NCBI GenBank assembly: GCA_031772625.1
Contig: CM062820.1
Location: forward strand, 84,860,069 to 84,924,068
DNA from: Pinus tabuliformis
Taxonomy: Eukaryota > Streptophyta > Pinopsida > Pinales > Pinaceae
Length of the DNA: 64,000 nucleotides
Direction: 5' to 3'
Shown: positions 35,233 through 47,602 of the stretch, piece after piece
Numbering within the stretch: the first letter of the stretch is position 1
How the letters are laid out: every line of letters begins with the position of its first letter
The notes under the pieces: model-generated
What the model was told of the DNA's origin: nothing
The model's input: the letters and a program-made list of their open reading frames with translations, nothing else
Database searches by the model: none
Program-made: the position numbers and the translations under genes

Positions 35233-37063
35233 TGTTGGGCCGTTAACATGTCATTATTACTATCAGTTTTGAATGCCTATTCCACCCATTTCTACTCTTC
35301 TTTATCATGTCATTTATCATGGTTTATCATATAATTCCATCTTATAATGATTTATGCTCTTATGGAAAAATATTATTTATTCTCCTTTATTTTCAATAAA
35401 TTGATGATTATGCATGATGGTTTATTAATAAATTGGTTGTAATATTACTGACCATTGTTAGCCTCCAAGAATATTTCCAGATTGAAGATTTGATCATTAA
35501 ATGTGTCAACTCAGAAATTCGCTGGAATAAGAAGTGACGATTTTGCATTGGACGTTTTGGGCAAATGGAAAAGAATCTGGAAAATCTGAAACATGGATTT
35601 TGTTCAGAACGGACCAAATTAGTTTTTTAATGAGCCGTTTTCCCAAATTCAGCCTGTACTAAGAGAAACAAAAGGTTCTCTAAAGACGTTTTTCTCAGAT
35701 TCATTGTGTGGCTATTTTCCAAATTATGCCAGTTGCAATGCCAAATTTGACCTGTTCCTATTGAATGCTAATGGACAAATATATTAGAGATGATCTTGCT
35801 TATCAATTTGTTGAGAACAATCCAATTTTGTAATAGAAATCATGTTGTAATTATCTCTGTTGTAACTGCTCTCTGCTCTCTCTATTTAAATGAAAACAGA
35901 GATCAGAGAAGGGAATTCAGAATTATGATTTCAGAATTGGAGATTCAAGAATGATGATAGATTATTCATGATGGAATAGGATGGGATAGGAGGAAAGAGG
36001 GATTTTTGCATTACCATTGTAATTCTCAAAGCTTTTGTTGTTGTAATGATTTCACAATTTGACGATGAATAAATAAAAGGGTTGTTATTCATTCACCTTA
36101 TCTGAAGTAGCCCAGCAGCATCTGCTTGTGGCTAAGGGCCCAACCTCTGGTGGATTAAGCTACTGCTCTGTATTATATCTTTACAGTTCCAGCCTTGTGA
36201 TGGTTTGATTTCCTTTTCATTTCTTTAATTTTTTTTATTCAACAATCTTTTGTTTATGAAAATTTCGCAGAATTTCTCTGTTATATTGAAATCATAATTG
36301 GATTGCGTTAGTGACAAAATCATTAATTATAACTTAAAATGTCCTGTTGTTCATTCTTATCTAATACTACGCTATCCATTTCAGAATCTGTTGTTCATCT
36401 TTAGCTGCGATTACTATTCATTTAATAACTACAATTATAAATGTGATTGTCGTTGCTTTAATACCTGCGATTAATGTTCATGCTGCTAGATTAAGATTGA
36501 TGATTCAATTACATTTGCAGTTGTTTTGTATTTCTATTTAATTAGCTTTGCTGTTTAGTTTTCCAATATATTTAATTGTTGTTCCTTTTCTGCAAGGATT
36601 TGATTTCTCCTTTTAACAGTTATTGCAACAAGTGTGGTTTAGTGCTCATTTCCAATTGATTTATCATTTCCAGTTATTTGCTTTAGTGTGGAATGTAAGA
36701 TCAACAGCTGTAAAGGACATTGGCTATCACTGCCTAAGTTCTCATATTATGGATCTTGCATATGATTGATTTTCATTTGCATCAGTTTACAGGGGAGAGA
36801 GTTATCATCACTGAGTCCTTGACTGATGATTGTTTGAGTGAATGATTTAATTACAGAGCATTTGAGTTTCTTGCTGTTCTGGTTAGATTTTGTTTCTAAC
36901 ATTTATTTACTTATGCATTTTAAGCACTATATTGAAAAACATTACTCTTGAGTAAATGACCACCTCAGACTAAGTACACTCTTGAAATAAAAAAATCATC
37001 CCTGGGTTGAAAATTAATGTGAAGATAATTAGGGGTTAAAAAGACACCTTTTACCACTCAACA
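35233..37063 (+). repeat. 3' LTR of element D
   Basis: This is an intact 1831-bp LTR with termini TGTTGGG and CTCAACA, followed by the target duplication CCAGG (37064-37068). The TATA-like box is TATTTAAA at 35883-35890. It is the uninterrupted reference that shows B split the 5' LTR. Confidence 0.95.
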
Positions 37064-37068
37064 CCAGG

Positions 37069-37512
37069 CATGCATTTGATCAGATCAAGAAAGCTATTTC
37101 CGGAGATCCCACCTTGGCCAGCCCTGATTATACCAAACCATTCAATATCCTTTCTTTTGCCTCTGAAACAACCCTTGCGACTGTTCGATTACAAAAGAAT
37201 GAAGATTCCCATCACCAGCCCATAGCCTTTTTCAGTAAGGTTATGAGAGATGTCAAGCTTAAGTATGACATAATCAAGAAGCAAACCTATGCCCTCATTC
37301 AAGCCCTAAAATATTTCAGGATGTATGTCCTACATTCACCTATTACTGCTTATGTTCCTAATGGTGCTTTAAAACTCATTTTAACTCAACCCGACACTGA
37401 TGGGAAAAGAGGTAGGTGGATCACTCAAATACTTAAGTTTGATCTAACTATCAAAACTACAAAGCTAGTAAAAGGCCAGGGATTAGCCAGGCTTCTAGCA
37501 GAATCCAATTAA
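37069..37512 (+). pseudogene. RNase H of element C (continuation after D)
   Basis: The frame resumes exactly from the reverse transcriptase: HAFDQIKKAISGDPTLASPDY is the usual tether to RNase H. Then come FNILSFASETTLATVRLQK (usual form LxxDAS, here SFASE, so the first catalytic Asp is lost), HHQPIAFFSKVM, YDIIKKQTYALIQALKYFRM and WITQILKFDLTIK. It ends with LARLLAESN and a stop. This is the conventional Ty3 RNase H, distinct from the extra one upstream. Confidence 0.88.
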
Positions 37513-37529
37513 AAAGTGTTTGGAATCAA

Positions 37530-37740
37530 TTCTATTTTAGAAGTACAAGGGAAGAATCCACAAGAACCTTCTGTCCTTGTACAAGAGAAGAATCCACAAG
37601 AACCTTCTGTCCTTGCATAAGGGAAGAATCCACAAGAACCTTTCCTAATTTTACAAGGGGAGAATCCACAAGAACCTTATCTTGAACCTGAAGAAAAGAA
37701 TCCACAAGAACCTTTACCTTTAGATTAGATTAGCCTTTAC
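37530..37740 (+). repeat. NPQEP repeat linker in element C pol
   Basis: Five copies of GAATCCACAAGAACCTT, 36-48 bp apart, encode KNPQEP units (KNPQEPSVLVQ, GENPQEPYLEPE and variants) between RNase H and integrase. One TAA interrupts at about 37618. It looks like a Pro/Glu-rich spacer expanded by local duplication. Confidence 0.75.
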
Positions 37741-38510
37741 ATATTGATGACAAATTTCTATTGTCAGGTTGGTATCAAGACATTGTAAATTTTCTGCTCC
37801 ATTTTGAATGCCCAACATCATTTTCCAAAGCCTAGTGTATTGAAAGTAGTCAAGTACTGCATCATAAATGAAAATTTGTACTGGAAAGATCCACTGAATA
37901 TTTTGTTATTATGCTTAATAGAATCAGAAACTGAAGGAATCATTGATCAGTTCCATATAGGATTTTGTGGAGGACATTATGCTTGGAGAGAAATAACATA
38001 CAAGATTTTAAGGGGAGGATTTTATTAGCCAACATTGTTCTTGCAAGTAGGGGCAAAGGTCAAAGGTTGTGTTCCTTGTTAGATGTTTGCTGGTAAGCAG
38101 AAACTAGTAGCTCTTCCACTAGTACCATCAATAATCTCAGCACCTTTCCTTCAATGGGTTTTACATTTTGTTGAAGAAATCCATCCCATTTCAAGTAATC
38201 AACACAGATGGATCCTCATAGCAACAGACTACTTCACTAAATGGGTAGAAGCAATTTCGGTAAGAAATGCTACCAATTCGGTAGTAATTAAATTCATTGA
38301 AGAAAATATCCTATCTAGGTTTGGTTGCCCAACTCAAATTGTCACAGATAATGCAGTAGCATTCTCTAGTGTTAAAATAATTGAGTTTTTCTAGAAATAT
38401 CAGATTCCGTTACATCATTCAACTCCATACTACCCTCAAGGTAATGGCCTCGCAAAATACTCAAATAAAATACTTGTAAAGGTAATCAAAAAGAACCTAC
38501 CAGATCATAA
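37741..38510 (+). pseudogene. Integrase of element C, part before the DNA transposon
   Basis: The zinc-binding N-terminus is recognisable (HIGFCGGHYAWREITYKIL, later VKGCVPC). In the core the first catalytic site reads VLHFVEEI where LDFVGPI is usual (Asp to His). The second is intact (TDNAVAFSS), and the third reads PQGNGLAKYSNK where NGQAESSNK is usual (Glu to Lys). Several stops are also present. The reading ends at CCA GAT CAT AA, where the DNA transposon is inserted; ATAA at 38507-38510 is its target duplication. Confidence 0.9.
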
Positions 38511-38557
38511 AACAATGTAAACTTTGAAACGGGAACTATAAACTCAAAACGGGAACT
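38507..38557. repeat. Left target duplication, terminal inverted repeat and subterminal repeat
   Basis: ATAA (38507-38510) precedes the 27-bp inverted repeat. Its inner motif AAACGGGAACT (38527-38537) is repeated directly at 38547-38557, 20 bp further in. Such iterated subterminal motifs are typical transposase-binding sites. Confidence 0.92.
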
Positions 38558-39215
38558 CTGGCCAAAAAACCCCAAGAAAACATCAAAAACGATGCTAAAA
38601 ACGAAAAGTGTGTATGCTGGAACGATGTTTTTATTTTTTAGGCGTAAATTCTGAACATGTTTTAAAAATGGCAGTGAATACGAAATTTACTATGAAATTT
38701 TTGTGCAAAATATACCTTCAAAATGAAAGTAATGATACTGGAACAATTTTTTTTTTTTAGGGTCAATTTTCAAAATTTTAAAAAAATGCTAATAAAACCA
38801 AATTTTTATGTCTCAAACAAATTTATTTATGAGGAAAAAACACATTAATGTTTTTGGTAGAATATCATTTTTCTTTCTTAAGTATAAATTTAACATGTTT
38901 TCAACCATAACATGCTAGATACAAAAGAAATTGAAATTTTTTCAACTATAAAATTAAGAAACCATGACATTATGAAAAAATTACATCACTAAATGAATTC
39001 AAAAGTATTTATTTGTATACTGAATAAAACATACATTATATCTCTAATTTGATATTGCATTGTAGATATTTAAACAATAAAATTTATCATACTTAAGACA
39101 TATAATCCAACAACATAAAAATGATTCATAACTTCTCATTTAACACCATATGGAAAACATTAATTTTATTTGAAGATATGATGCATACATCAGTTATATA
39201 AACTGTCTTAAACAA
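38538..39215. other. Left subterminal non-coding region of the DNA transposon
   Basis: This AT-rich stretch has homopolymer runs (T12 near 38747) and no gene. It lies between the left terminus and the transposase stop codon, so it should hold the transposase 3' untranslated region and binding sites. Confidence 0.6.
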
Positions 39216-39343
39216 TTATTCAAAATCACTCATATTTTCTTGCACACCATCAGAATTCACATCTTCAGATGAGTGACTGGATGCTGACGAAGATGTTCCA
39301 TATTCTTCTCTTTCATCAACTAGTGCCCCATCTGAGTCCACAT
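39216..39343 (-). pseudogene. C-terminal tail of the transposase-like gene (3' of nested element E)
   Basis: When E and one CACAT are removed, the minus-strand frame from 47603 continues without a break. GMFGMH from the right flank is followed by VDSDGALVDEREEYGTSSS and an acidic Ser-rich end (SDGVQENMSDFE) closing with TAA at 39216-39218. The exact continuation proves this is the last coding segment of the gene split by E. The acidic tail has no recognised domain. Confidence 0.88.
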
Positions 39344-40407
39344 TGTTGTGGGGAAAAGTATCCGACTCGGAATGACCCTATCCCTACTCTAAGGGTGATA
39401 GTTCCTTAGCAACAACTGAAAGTAAAGCTTTGATATTTTTCCTTTATGAAAGTACAGAGAAGGAAGAAAAGATTGACCAACCGATGTCTTTCGCTTTTGT
39501 CGATCCTGTCTTCTCTCTTTGCCTCTTGTTCCCAGCTCCTTGCTCCTTTTGCCGGCCCAGCTACACAAAGATCCTGCAAAAACAAGAGAGGGAAACTACA
39601 AGAAACATGTACTCATAACTTATGCATGGATTAGAATGGATCAAATATACAGATAAAAACAATACATCATTGCAATACAAGTATATAGGAGAACATCAAA
39701 AGCTTTATTGATAGAAGATAAAGGTTCTGAGAAGGTTACAACCATAAATGGCTCCAATCCAGCAGCACCTCCCCAGCAGCAAGAAATCTCCTCTTCTCCT
39801 CTATAAAAGCAATCACCCAATAACTCTAACTGTAAACCAACAGCACTTCCTTACTTTGCACAAAATTCCAGCCTCCCTAGACCTCATGAGAGAGCTCTAT
39901 ATATAGGGTAGAAGGAGAAAGGATGAGTTAGCTTGAGACTGACATAAAGCTGCCTTGTGTCCTCTCCCTCTTCAGTTAAACTTCAGTTCTTGAGTCCACT
40001 TGGAGATCCTTGCTTCCACATGGAGATCAAGTACCTCTTACTCATCATAGGGCGAATTCCTTGAACCAAGTGTCAGTTTGGAAGCTTCCTGGGCAGTTGA
40101 CACCTTGCAGAATGACTGTGCCACTTGGCCAATCTCGCCCAGCGCAGGTAGCCTTCATTGGTTTTGACTTTCAGCGCAGGTACAAGGAGGAGCAGTTGAC
40201 ATTCAGCGCAGATGCTCAGTGGGGCAGCTGACATGATCCAAAAATAGCCTGTTTTTTAGTGTTTTCAGGTGGAGAACTGATGGGAAGTGCTGTGGTTTGC
40301 TGACCTTATTCCTCTAGGGGTAAGAACAACATGTTTAGGGACTTTGGATCCCTGTAATTATCGACATTTCATGCTCCATGCTGTGAGGCACAAAAATGTC
40401 TATAACA
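39344..40407 (-). repeat. 3' LTR of element E
   Basis: It is a 1064-bp LTR. A TATATATA box in CTATATATAG lies at 39898-39905 and is conserved at 47088-47095. Just outside, TTTAGGGGGCAAC on the minus strand (40408-40420) is the polypurine tract. Short frames in this LTR recur in the other LTR only because the LTRs are copies. Confidence 0.94.
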
Positions 40408-43223
40408 GTTGCCCCCTAAAGTATGAGGCCGTTTATCGGGTGAAATGCTTTATCCAGAGGGTCCGAAGTTCATTCAAGTGCTGAGAGATGCCCTGTAATA
40501 CAATACAATACATTATTTTTCATTCTGTTTTCATGATCTAGCTGAGGCGGGCATTCCCATGCTCAGTTTTATAAATACATTTTGGTACATAGAACAGACG
40601 ATCGTCTGATGGTAGACTGATAATTTTCTGCTGAAATTATCATCCTTTGAGTAGGATGATCATCTGCTGCAATGATGTACATGACAAATGCTTTTATATT
40701 TCCTGAATATGTATCGCAGCCCAGATGGATGAAACTAGATCCGGGGTCTTCAAACTCGTTCGATCTTCACTCTAAGTACAAGTCGATCCATGTGAGAATT
40801 TCGCTGAAGTCGAACATGGAAAGACATCGCTTGATTACCGGTCAATGATGAAAACCGTTAACAAGCGCGAGAGGAATCACCGATAATGATAATGACCCTC
40901 AAGGTACTGCAGTACAATTCACGTGGCGTGAATAAAGGACTTGGCGTCGAACGCCACGCAAAATCTTCTGGTCGAAGGTCATTGATGTATACCTGTCGCC
41001 GGAAGTGAGAAACTTGCCATTGAGGCATGCAAGCTTCAAAGTACTGATGGGGTTGTTCCTAGATCAACTTCTTGGATAATGAGCTGAAGTCGACAAGAAG
41101 CGATCCGTCAAAGGAGGGCCTTAATGAATCCCACATCAATGACACGGAACGGAGCTAATGATTTTAGTGGAGGTGAAAACAAACTGTGACATATGATTCA
41201 AGGTGGCGATCATGAATGGATGAAGGATAATGTATGGCAGTGGATGGGACACGGTTGACACTTTCAGGATGACCTCTCTTGAACATATAACGACACTGAT
41301 GCGATGGATCAGTAGCATTACCCCAAAATGTGGATGGTTTGGCGAAGACCATGGTGATGAGACCGGTGAATGAAACAACCCAACCCGATGTGGTACGGAA
41401 GAAAAGTGTCATGTTCAAGAGGGACTTGCTACCATTAAGCTTTGATGTTCTCCCAATTTTTCCCCAGTCATTTCTGACCAGTACCTCTTTATTTTTGTCA
41501 AGCTTGAGGAGGATAACATATGCTTGTTCTATAACCTGCCCTTCGGGCAAGCCCATCGCTATGATTTAACGAGCTTAGCGATAGTGAAACTCGTTCTCAT
41601 CTAAAGACAAGTTTTTCGCTATTTAATCATTTTAACGAGTCTAACGACAAGGAAAACTCGGTCCTTTTCATTTTTAGAGAGTCTGAAAAGGTACAGAAAG
41701 TTAACTCCATAATTCCTTTTTCGTCATCTAATCCCTTAAGTCCAAAAAAGTATAAAACAATACAGAAGGGATGGGTGTTCGGTACTTTTAACGAGCCGAA
41801 CAAGACAAGCGCTCGATCTTTTTGTGTAATAATCCTTCAGGTCCAAAAAGATTAAAGTCTAAATGAGGGATAGCTCTTCCGGTCCTTTTAACGAGCTGGA
41901 AGGCCAAAACTCGGCAAACTTTTCATATTTTACGAGTCTGAAAAGAGCTCAAAGAGGACTCGTCTTTTGAGGAACGAGTGATGAACAGGGATAGCAACTG
42001 ATTCCAGGTACAAGTTGGAATTTTCCAATCACGGCATTGTCACAAGGATGGCTAGGTGAAATCACTCTTCGCAGATGTTCCCCAAAATGGGTAAACACAC
42101 AAATGGAAGTGAATGATCGGCCAAATGACGGTGGAGGTGACGGTGCACAAACACGACCAAGGCTTTTATGGCTGATGAATTTATGATCTCAAAAGGGTAT
42201 TTACCGGTTCATTTTTTCTGAATGAGCTTGAACTCTAAAGGAAAGCCTGCTCATAAACTTATGTTTATTTTTTAACGAGCATGAACTATGCGCTAAAACT
42301 GCTCGGATCTTGCGTTTATTTTTTAACGAGCATGAACTATGTGCTAAAACTGCTCGAAATACCAGTCATAAAATAAGAATGCCTCCTCTAAGGATCCATT
42401 TTTTATAGAGCTTGCGCCTTACCATAGCTATGCTCCAACTCATCCTTCCTTTATGTAAGTTCGGAAAACGGTTAATCTTAAAACCAGATAAATAACCGCC
42501 CCTAGCTTGCACTCCAGAAGGTTTGCATGCCCCCAGGTATAGGGTAGGATTTCGAGGCTGCCCCTCCTCTCCCCCACCTCTGCTTTTCTTTGGGTGTTCA
42601 CAGCTACTTGTCATCTTCCTAATCTAATATTAACGATACTAGTCTTCTCGTTATTCTAAGGGGTCTTACGCGGTACTCAGTCTTCCCGTCGGCCCACCTT
42701 TTAACGAACAGCTATTTGTGACAAGAGAAGAACACTACTCAAAGACAAAACATTGGTATTATTGAGGGAGGCCTGCCTCTTTCTTATTATCCGAAGAGGG
42801 TTCTACTTGCTGCCGCAAATCAATCTCTTTCTTCGGTGATGTCTATCATTAGGTTACTCAAAGATGGTTACCCTATGTCACAACAATAGAATCTCTTTCT
42901 TTGGAGGCTGCCCCTACTTATCCTTCAAAACATTTGTTTTAATGGGTGAGGCTTGCTTTTCCCCAAAGATGGTTACTGCTTGTCGCAATAAGGGAATTCC
43001 TACTTGGGCATTGCCCACCTCTTTAGACAAAGGTGAATGACTCTTTTGCCAAACACATAACTTTAACAAAAGAATACTATTCCAGAACAACCCCTCTTCC
43101 ATCCACGGACGGGGTACGGACTAGTCATATTCTTCTGCGGAAATTCTACCTTATACCCAGGGTTTCTTCTGCCCGAAGCAGACCAGGGTGCATGCCCCCT
43201 GGGTTCCAGTCTTTCTTTCCGAA
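40408..43223 (-). other. Element E region downstream of protease, non-coding, with TTTAACGAGC motifs
   Basis: No polymerase domains are found where they would be expected. From about 41570 to 42360, motifs of the form TTTTAACGAGC recur about eight times, often followed 20-30 bases later by a GCTCG-type complement. Examples are two nearly identical units at about 42262 and 42310 with ACGAGCATGAACTATG and AACTGCTCG. The 130-codon open frame at 41164-41556 shows no domain I recognise. Confidence 0.6.
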
Positions 43224-44816
43224 TCACTCGCACTCATCGGGAAGGAGGACTGGGGGCGGAGGCGAATCTTGTGTGAACAGACCATTTAGGAATGGTATTT
43301 GACTATTTGCGATGTGAGATCCCGGAAATGAAAGTTGGTCTACGAGCTTGACCATCCTTCCTTCGTGTGGAAAACACATTACTCTAAAGAGTGAGGAGAC
43401 TATCGCTCCCATGCAATAAATATAGTCACGTCCAAGGAGTAGGTTATAATCCAAGGGTCCTTGGACGACCATCACGTTCAAATTAACGGTCTTCCCTTTC
43501 AATGTAACAGGCACATTGGGGAGGATTCCTAATGGTCGACTGGTTCCTTTATCAAAACCTGAGAGATTTCTTAACTCAGGTAAAAGCGCCGGGGAACCCA
43601 GTGCTTTCCAAGCAACAGAGGAAAGGATACTCACAGATGCCCCTTCATCAATGATAGTACCAGCCATGATCATTCTATAGATCTGGACAATGATTCTGAA
43701 TGGTACACTGGCTGGTAATCGGGGTCTGCCTAGTTGATTCCAATCAAAGGATACAACCAGGTTGCTTGGTGGTGGGACCGAATATACGGCCGGATATGAC
43801 CCTGATGATGTTCCTTCCTGCGATAAAGGAATGGGCGCATTGCCCTGACGCTCATTAGAGTCGGTGCTGATGAAAAGAACCTGGATGGTGTCATCCTTAT
43901 TCTCTTAAGTGAGGGTGTCGCATGAAGATGACTCTTCGGCGACGGTGTCATTTGAAGATGAAACTTCTGAAGGTAGAACCAGGTCAACTGCCGTATCGAC
44001 CTTTGGACTTTCGTCCGGTCTGGATTCAGTAGGTTCATTTTCAGTGATTGACGCTTCAGCCGACCACTTGAGCGGGCCAGCTGTATTTTCAACCAACGAA
44101 GGACTTGGCACGAGTTTTTTGTATCCAGGAGGAAGTTTTACCGGTGAAACCGGACGATCTTCCAAAACTCTCTTCGCTTCATCTAAGAAGGGACAACGGT
44201 GGATGGCATGACTGCCTTCACACAACTTACAGGGGAATCTTACTCCCCCTTTTTGTCTTGATCCTTCACTTTCGCTGGTTGACGGAAAGCAATCAACCTG
44301 ATTGTCAGAGGTTGATGCCCCCGAATTGTGCAGACGAGGGGACCAGTCCCTTAGTATCCGGGGAATACAGGGACAATCTCTGTGGAAATGGTCTCCTCTA
44401 CATATGACACATGGCGATTTAGGCCCGGTCTGTGCAGTGGGTGGGTTTTCGTCAGATGTCTTTTGCTTGCCTCCAGTCGCCTTAGGCTCCTTCTTCTTCT
44501 TTTCTTTCTTCTTCTTTTCCTTCTTCTCCTTGGGAGGCTGACTTTTGCCGGCTCTACCTTGCGAAGATGAAGGATTGGAGGAAGAGTTATCAGAAGTAGA
44601 AGGCTGGTGGGCAGCTCTAGACTGATCTAACAGTTGACTCGATTGATCAGGAACCATGGTGGCCTGAACTACATTGGTCGAGAACAGCCAAACTGGCAGG
44701 CCTATTGTCAGTCCTGGAAGCGACAATGTGGCCATATGGGGCACACCAACTTCTCCCCAAGAGGAGAAAGGACTAGGATTTCCATCTTGTGGACTTCCTT
44801 GGTTGGGGCGTTCCAT
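43224..44816 (-). pseudogene. Gag zinc-knuckle and aspartic protease ORF of element E
   Basis: One frame of 531 codons starts at ATG 44816 just after an in-frame TGA, and has one in-frame stop (TAA, 43905-43907). The N-terminal part is Ser/Pro-rich, then Lys/Glu-rich. Two retroviral-type knuckles follow (CVICRGDHFHRDCP and CKLCEGSHAIHRCP), then an acidic segment. The protease has TIIDEGASVSILS (the active site is DEGA where DTGA or DSGA is usual) and YNLLLGRDYIYCMGA. No capsid domain is present, so packaging must depend on a partner. Confidence 0.85.
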
Positions 44817-46512
44817 GTTCTCAACTCACAGATCAACGCGGGAATAAGAGGTGATTATGTTCCGTTTAAAATGAATTTTATAACGACGCTTTATTAGACA
44901 CAACTTTGCTTTTTCATGTTTTAAGAGTCGAGAAAAAGCTAAAGATGACTCTAGTCGCCTTCGATGTATTAACGAGCCCAAAGTGACAAATGCTCGGTTG
45001 GACTTTTTCAGTTATAGAGTTTGAAAAAGGCCAAAAGAAACTGCTCTGGAGATCTAGGCAGAGGGTGTGCCAAACCTTTCGCGAAACCACAGAATACGTT
45101 TTACGGTACGGGTGGTCGATCTTCGTGAATGCTGTGTTCACTGCATCGCGATCAGTAGGGCGGCCGACACGGCTTCCTAAGGATAAAGGCTTTATTCCTA
45201 TAGGGGTCTCCCAATATACTCGACGGTACGTGGGAGCACAAATCCGTATTGATACTTATCGCTTCACCGTGGAGGAATCACCCAACCACTCAACGCTAAG
45301 ATATCACGTTTAACGACGCCGGAACACGTCTCTAGCTTAGACCTCTATGTGTTTGCGTTATGTTTCAATGTGTTGTTATGTAAATTCAATTCATTTTAAT
45401 GTTGATCTTGCTTAGCAGTTTGCCTTTAAGGATCACCACGAGATGTATATATACAACTTCCTAAATGCAATCTAAGATGAGAAGCAAAACTTTTCAATCT
45501 TTCAACTTTGAAAACCTTAATCTACTGAGGGAAAAGAAAGACATCAACTTTTCACACAGATCATGGAACACACACTAAATGCACTTTTTCCTAAATCAAC
45601 ATGCAAACTGTCAATAATGCACATGCACAATGCAGATATTTCTTTTCTTTATCCTTAATGTTGATGTAAGACAAAAAGGAAACTGTTGTGTAACTTTGAA
45701 TCTAATTTCAAGCGGAAGTAAACAAGCTTGTCCAAAATCAAAAGACACCTTAAGATTGACTTGTTTAGACACTGGAAATGTATAGGTTCAAACCACAAGA
45801 TGAAAAACAAACAAACTCAAACAGCCATGAACAGTAATAAAACTAGCTCTTAAGATCACAAAGACACTTCTACAGTTCAGGATCTAAGAGGCCACAGCTA
45901 TACTGGTTTGCTTTTCACAATGGGAAACTGTAACTGAAACAAGAAATACTAAAAGAACAATCACAGTTTCATCACACAACTGAGGCGGAATAATGTCAAG
46001 GAAAGTTGGTTTACAGCAAGTACAAATGACAAGCAATCAGCAACAAAATAACAGTGAAAACAGGGCCAAGACTCAGTGGGAAACCTCAGGAAGACATAGC
46101 CTAACTGGTGCAGCGCAGGCTCTGGTCTGTCAAACTGACTTTCAGCGCAGTTCCCGAAGGGAGTACCTGCGCTGAAATGCAGACTGCCTTTGGACAACCT
46201 GCACTGAGACACGAGAGTTGCGTTTACAAGGGTTTCCGGGTCATAAAAAGCTCAAAAATTCACTGTTTTTGCTGAAATAAAAAGCTATAGGTCAAGTACA
46301 AGCTAAGGGATGATCAAGAGGATGAAAAGCTATCACAAAGAGCACAAGAGTCCTTGTGGATCAGCTCTTCAAATCATAAACTTGCTCAGAAACTGAGCCA
46401 GAGCAGCTGCCTTCTACTTTGCAATTGAAGAACTCAATTGCAGTTCGATTTGGTGCTCTCCTTGTTTATGAGATGAATAGCAAGAAACACAATAAACCAA
46501 CAAGATACTAGC
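44817..46512 (-). other. Leader region of element E
   Basis: This lies between the primer-binding site and the ORF. It has no supported gene. A few TTAACGAGC-type words (near 44970) resemble those downstream. The stretch is A-rich from 45480 to 46000. Confidence 0.55.
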
Positions 46513-46530
46513 TCCCCAGCGGAGTCGCCA
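46513..46530 (-). other. Primer-binding site of element E
   Basis: The minus strand reads TGGCGACTCCGCTGGGGA, identical to the site of element A, 3 bases after the 5' LTR. Confidence 0.92.
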
Positions 46531-46533
46531 GTT

Positions 46534-47597
46534 TGTTGTGGGGAAAAGTATCCGACTCGGAATGACCCTATCCCTACTCTAAGGGTGATAGTTCCTTAGC
46601 AACAACTGAAAGTAAAGCTTTGATATTTTTCCTTTATGAAAGTACAGAGAAGGAAGAAAAGATTGACCAATCGATGTCTTTCGCTTTTGTCGATCCTGTC
46701 TTCTCTCTTTGCCTCTTGTTCCCAGCTCCTTGCTCCTTTTGTCGGCCCAACTACACAAAGATCCTGCAAAAACAAGAGAGGGAAACTACAAGAAACATGT
46801 ACTCATAACTGATGCATGGATTAGAATGGATCAAATATACAGATAAAAACAATACATCATTGCAATACAAGTATATAGGAGAACATCAAAAGCTTTCTTG
46901 ATAGAAGATAAAGGTTCTGAGAAGGTTACAACCATAAATGGCTCCAATCCAGCAACACCTCCCCAGCAACAAGAAATCTCCTCTTCTCCTCTATAAAAGC
47001 AATCACCCAATAACTCTAACTGTAAACCAACAGCACTTCCTTACTTTGCACAAAATTCCAGCCTCCCTAGACCTCATGAGAGAGCTCTATATATAGGGTA
47101 GAAGGAGAAAGGATGAGTCAGCTTGAGACTGACATAAAGCTGCCTTGTGTCCTCTCCCTCTTCAGTTAAACTTTAGTTCTTGAGTCCACTTGGAGATCCT
47201 TGCTTCCACATGGAGATCAAGTACCTCTTACTCATCATAGGGTGAATTCCTTGAACCAAGTGTCAGTTTGGAAGCTTCCTGGGCAGTTGACACCTTGCAG
47301 AATGACTGTGCCACTTGGCCAATCTCGCCCAGCGCAGGTAGCCTTCATTGGTTTTGACTTTCAGCGCAGGTACAAGGAGGAGCAGTTGACATTCAGTGCA
47401 GATGCTCAGTGGAGCAGCTGACATGATCCAAAAATAGCCTGTTTTTGAGTGTTTTCAGGTGGAGAACTGATGGGAAGTGCTGTGGTTTGCTAACCTTGTT
47501 CCTCTAGGGGTAAGAACAACATGTTTAGGGACTTTGGATCCCTGTAATTATCGACATTTCATGCTCCATGCTGTGAGGCACAAAAATGTCTATAACA
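46534..47597 (-). repeat. 5' LTR of element E
   Basis: It is the partner of 39344-40407 at a constant offset of 7190. The TATATATA box is at 47088-47095. It is followed by the target duplication CACAT (47598-47602). Confidence 0.95.
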
Positions 47598-47602
47598 CAC
47601 AT

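Larger units (their letters stand above)
12064..37063 (+). mobile_element. Non-autonomous LTR retrotransposon D (gag only), host of B
   Basis: D is bounded by TGTTGGG at 12064 and CTCAACA ending at 37063, with the target duplication CCAGG at 12059-12063 and 37064-37068. The 3' LTR is 1831 bp (35233-37063). The 5' LTR is the same sequence split by element B (12064-13189 and 27875-28567). Between the LTRs lie a primer-binding site, a Gag and about 5 kb without pol. The Gag, a hairpin-repeat array and a later module are related to those of B, so D was probably mobilised by a B-like partner. Excluding B it is about 10.3 kb. Confidence 0.93.
39344..47597 (-). mobile_element. Non-autonomous LTR retrotransposon E (gag-protease only)
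   Basis: It has two 1064-bp LTRs (39344-40407 and 46534-47597; termini TGTTGTG and TATAACA on the plus strand) and the target duplication CACAT at 39339-39343 and 47598-47602. The primer-binding site lies by the right LTR, so it is minus-strand. Only a zinc-knuckle Gag segment and a protease are recognisable; there is no reverse transcriptase or integrase. The LTRs differ at about 15 of 1064 positions by my eye count, mostly transitions, so E is a relatively young insertion. It inserted into the transposase gene. Confidence 0.95.

Noticed and set aside
40010-40231. Matching 73-codon frames in both LTRs of E (also at 47200-47421)
   Set aside because: They are conserved only because LTRs are copies, and they are antisense to the element with no recognisable domain.
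41164-41556. A 130-codon minus-strand frame in E
   Set aside because: There is no domain or motif. It could be a remnant of a captured gene, but the evidence is too thin for a call.
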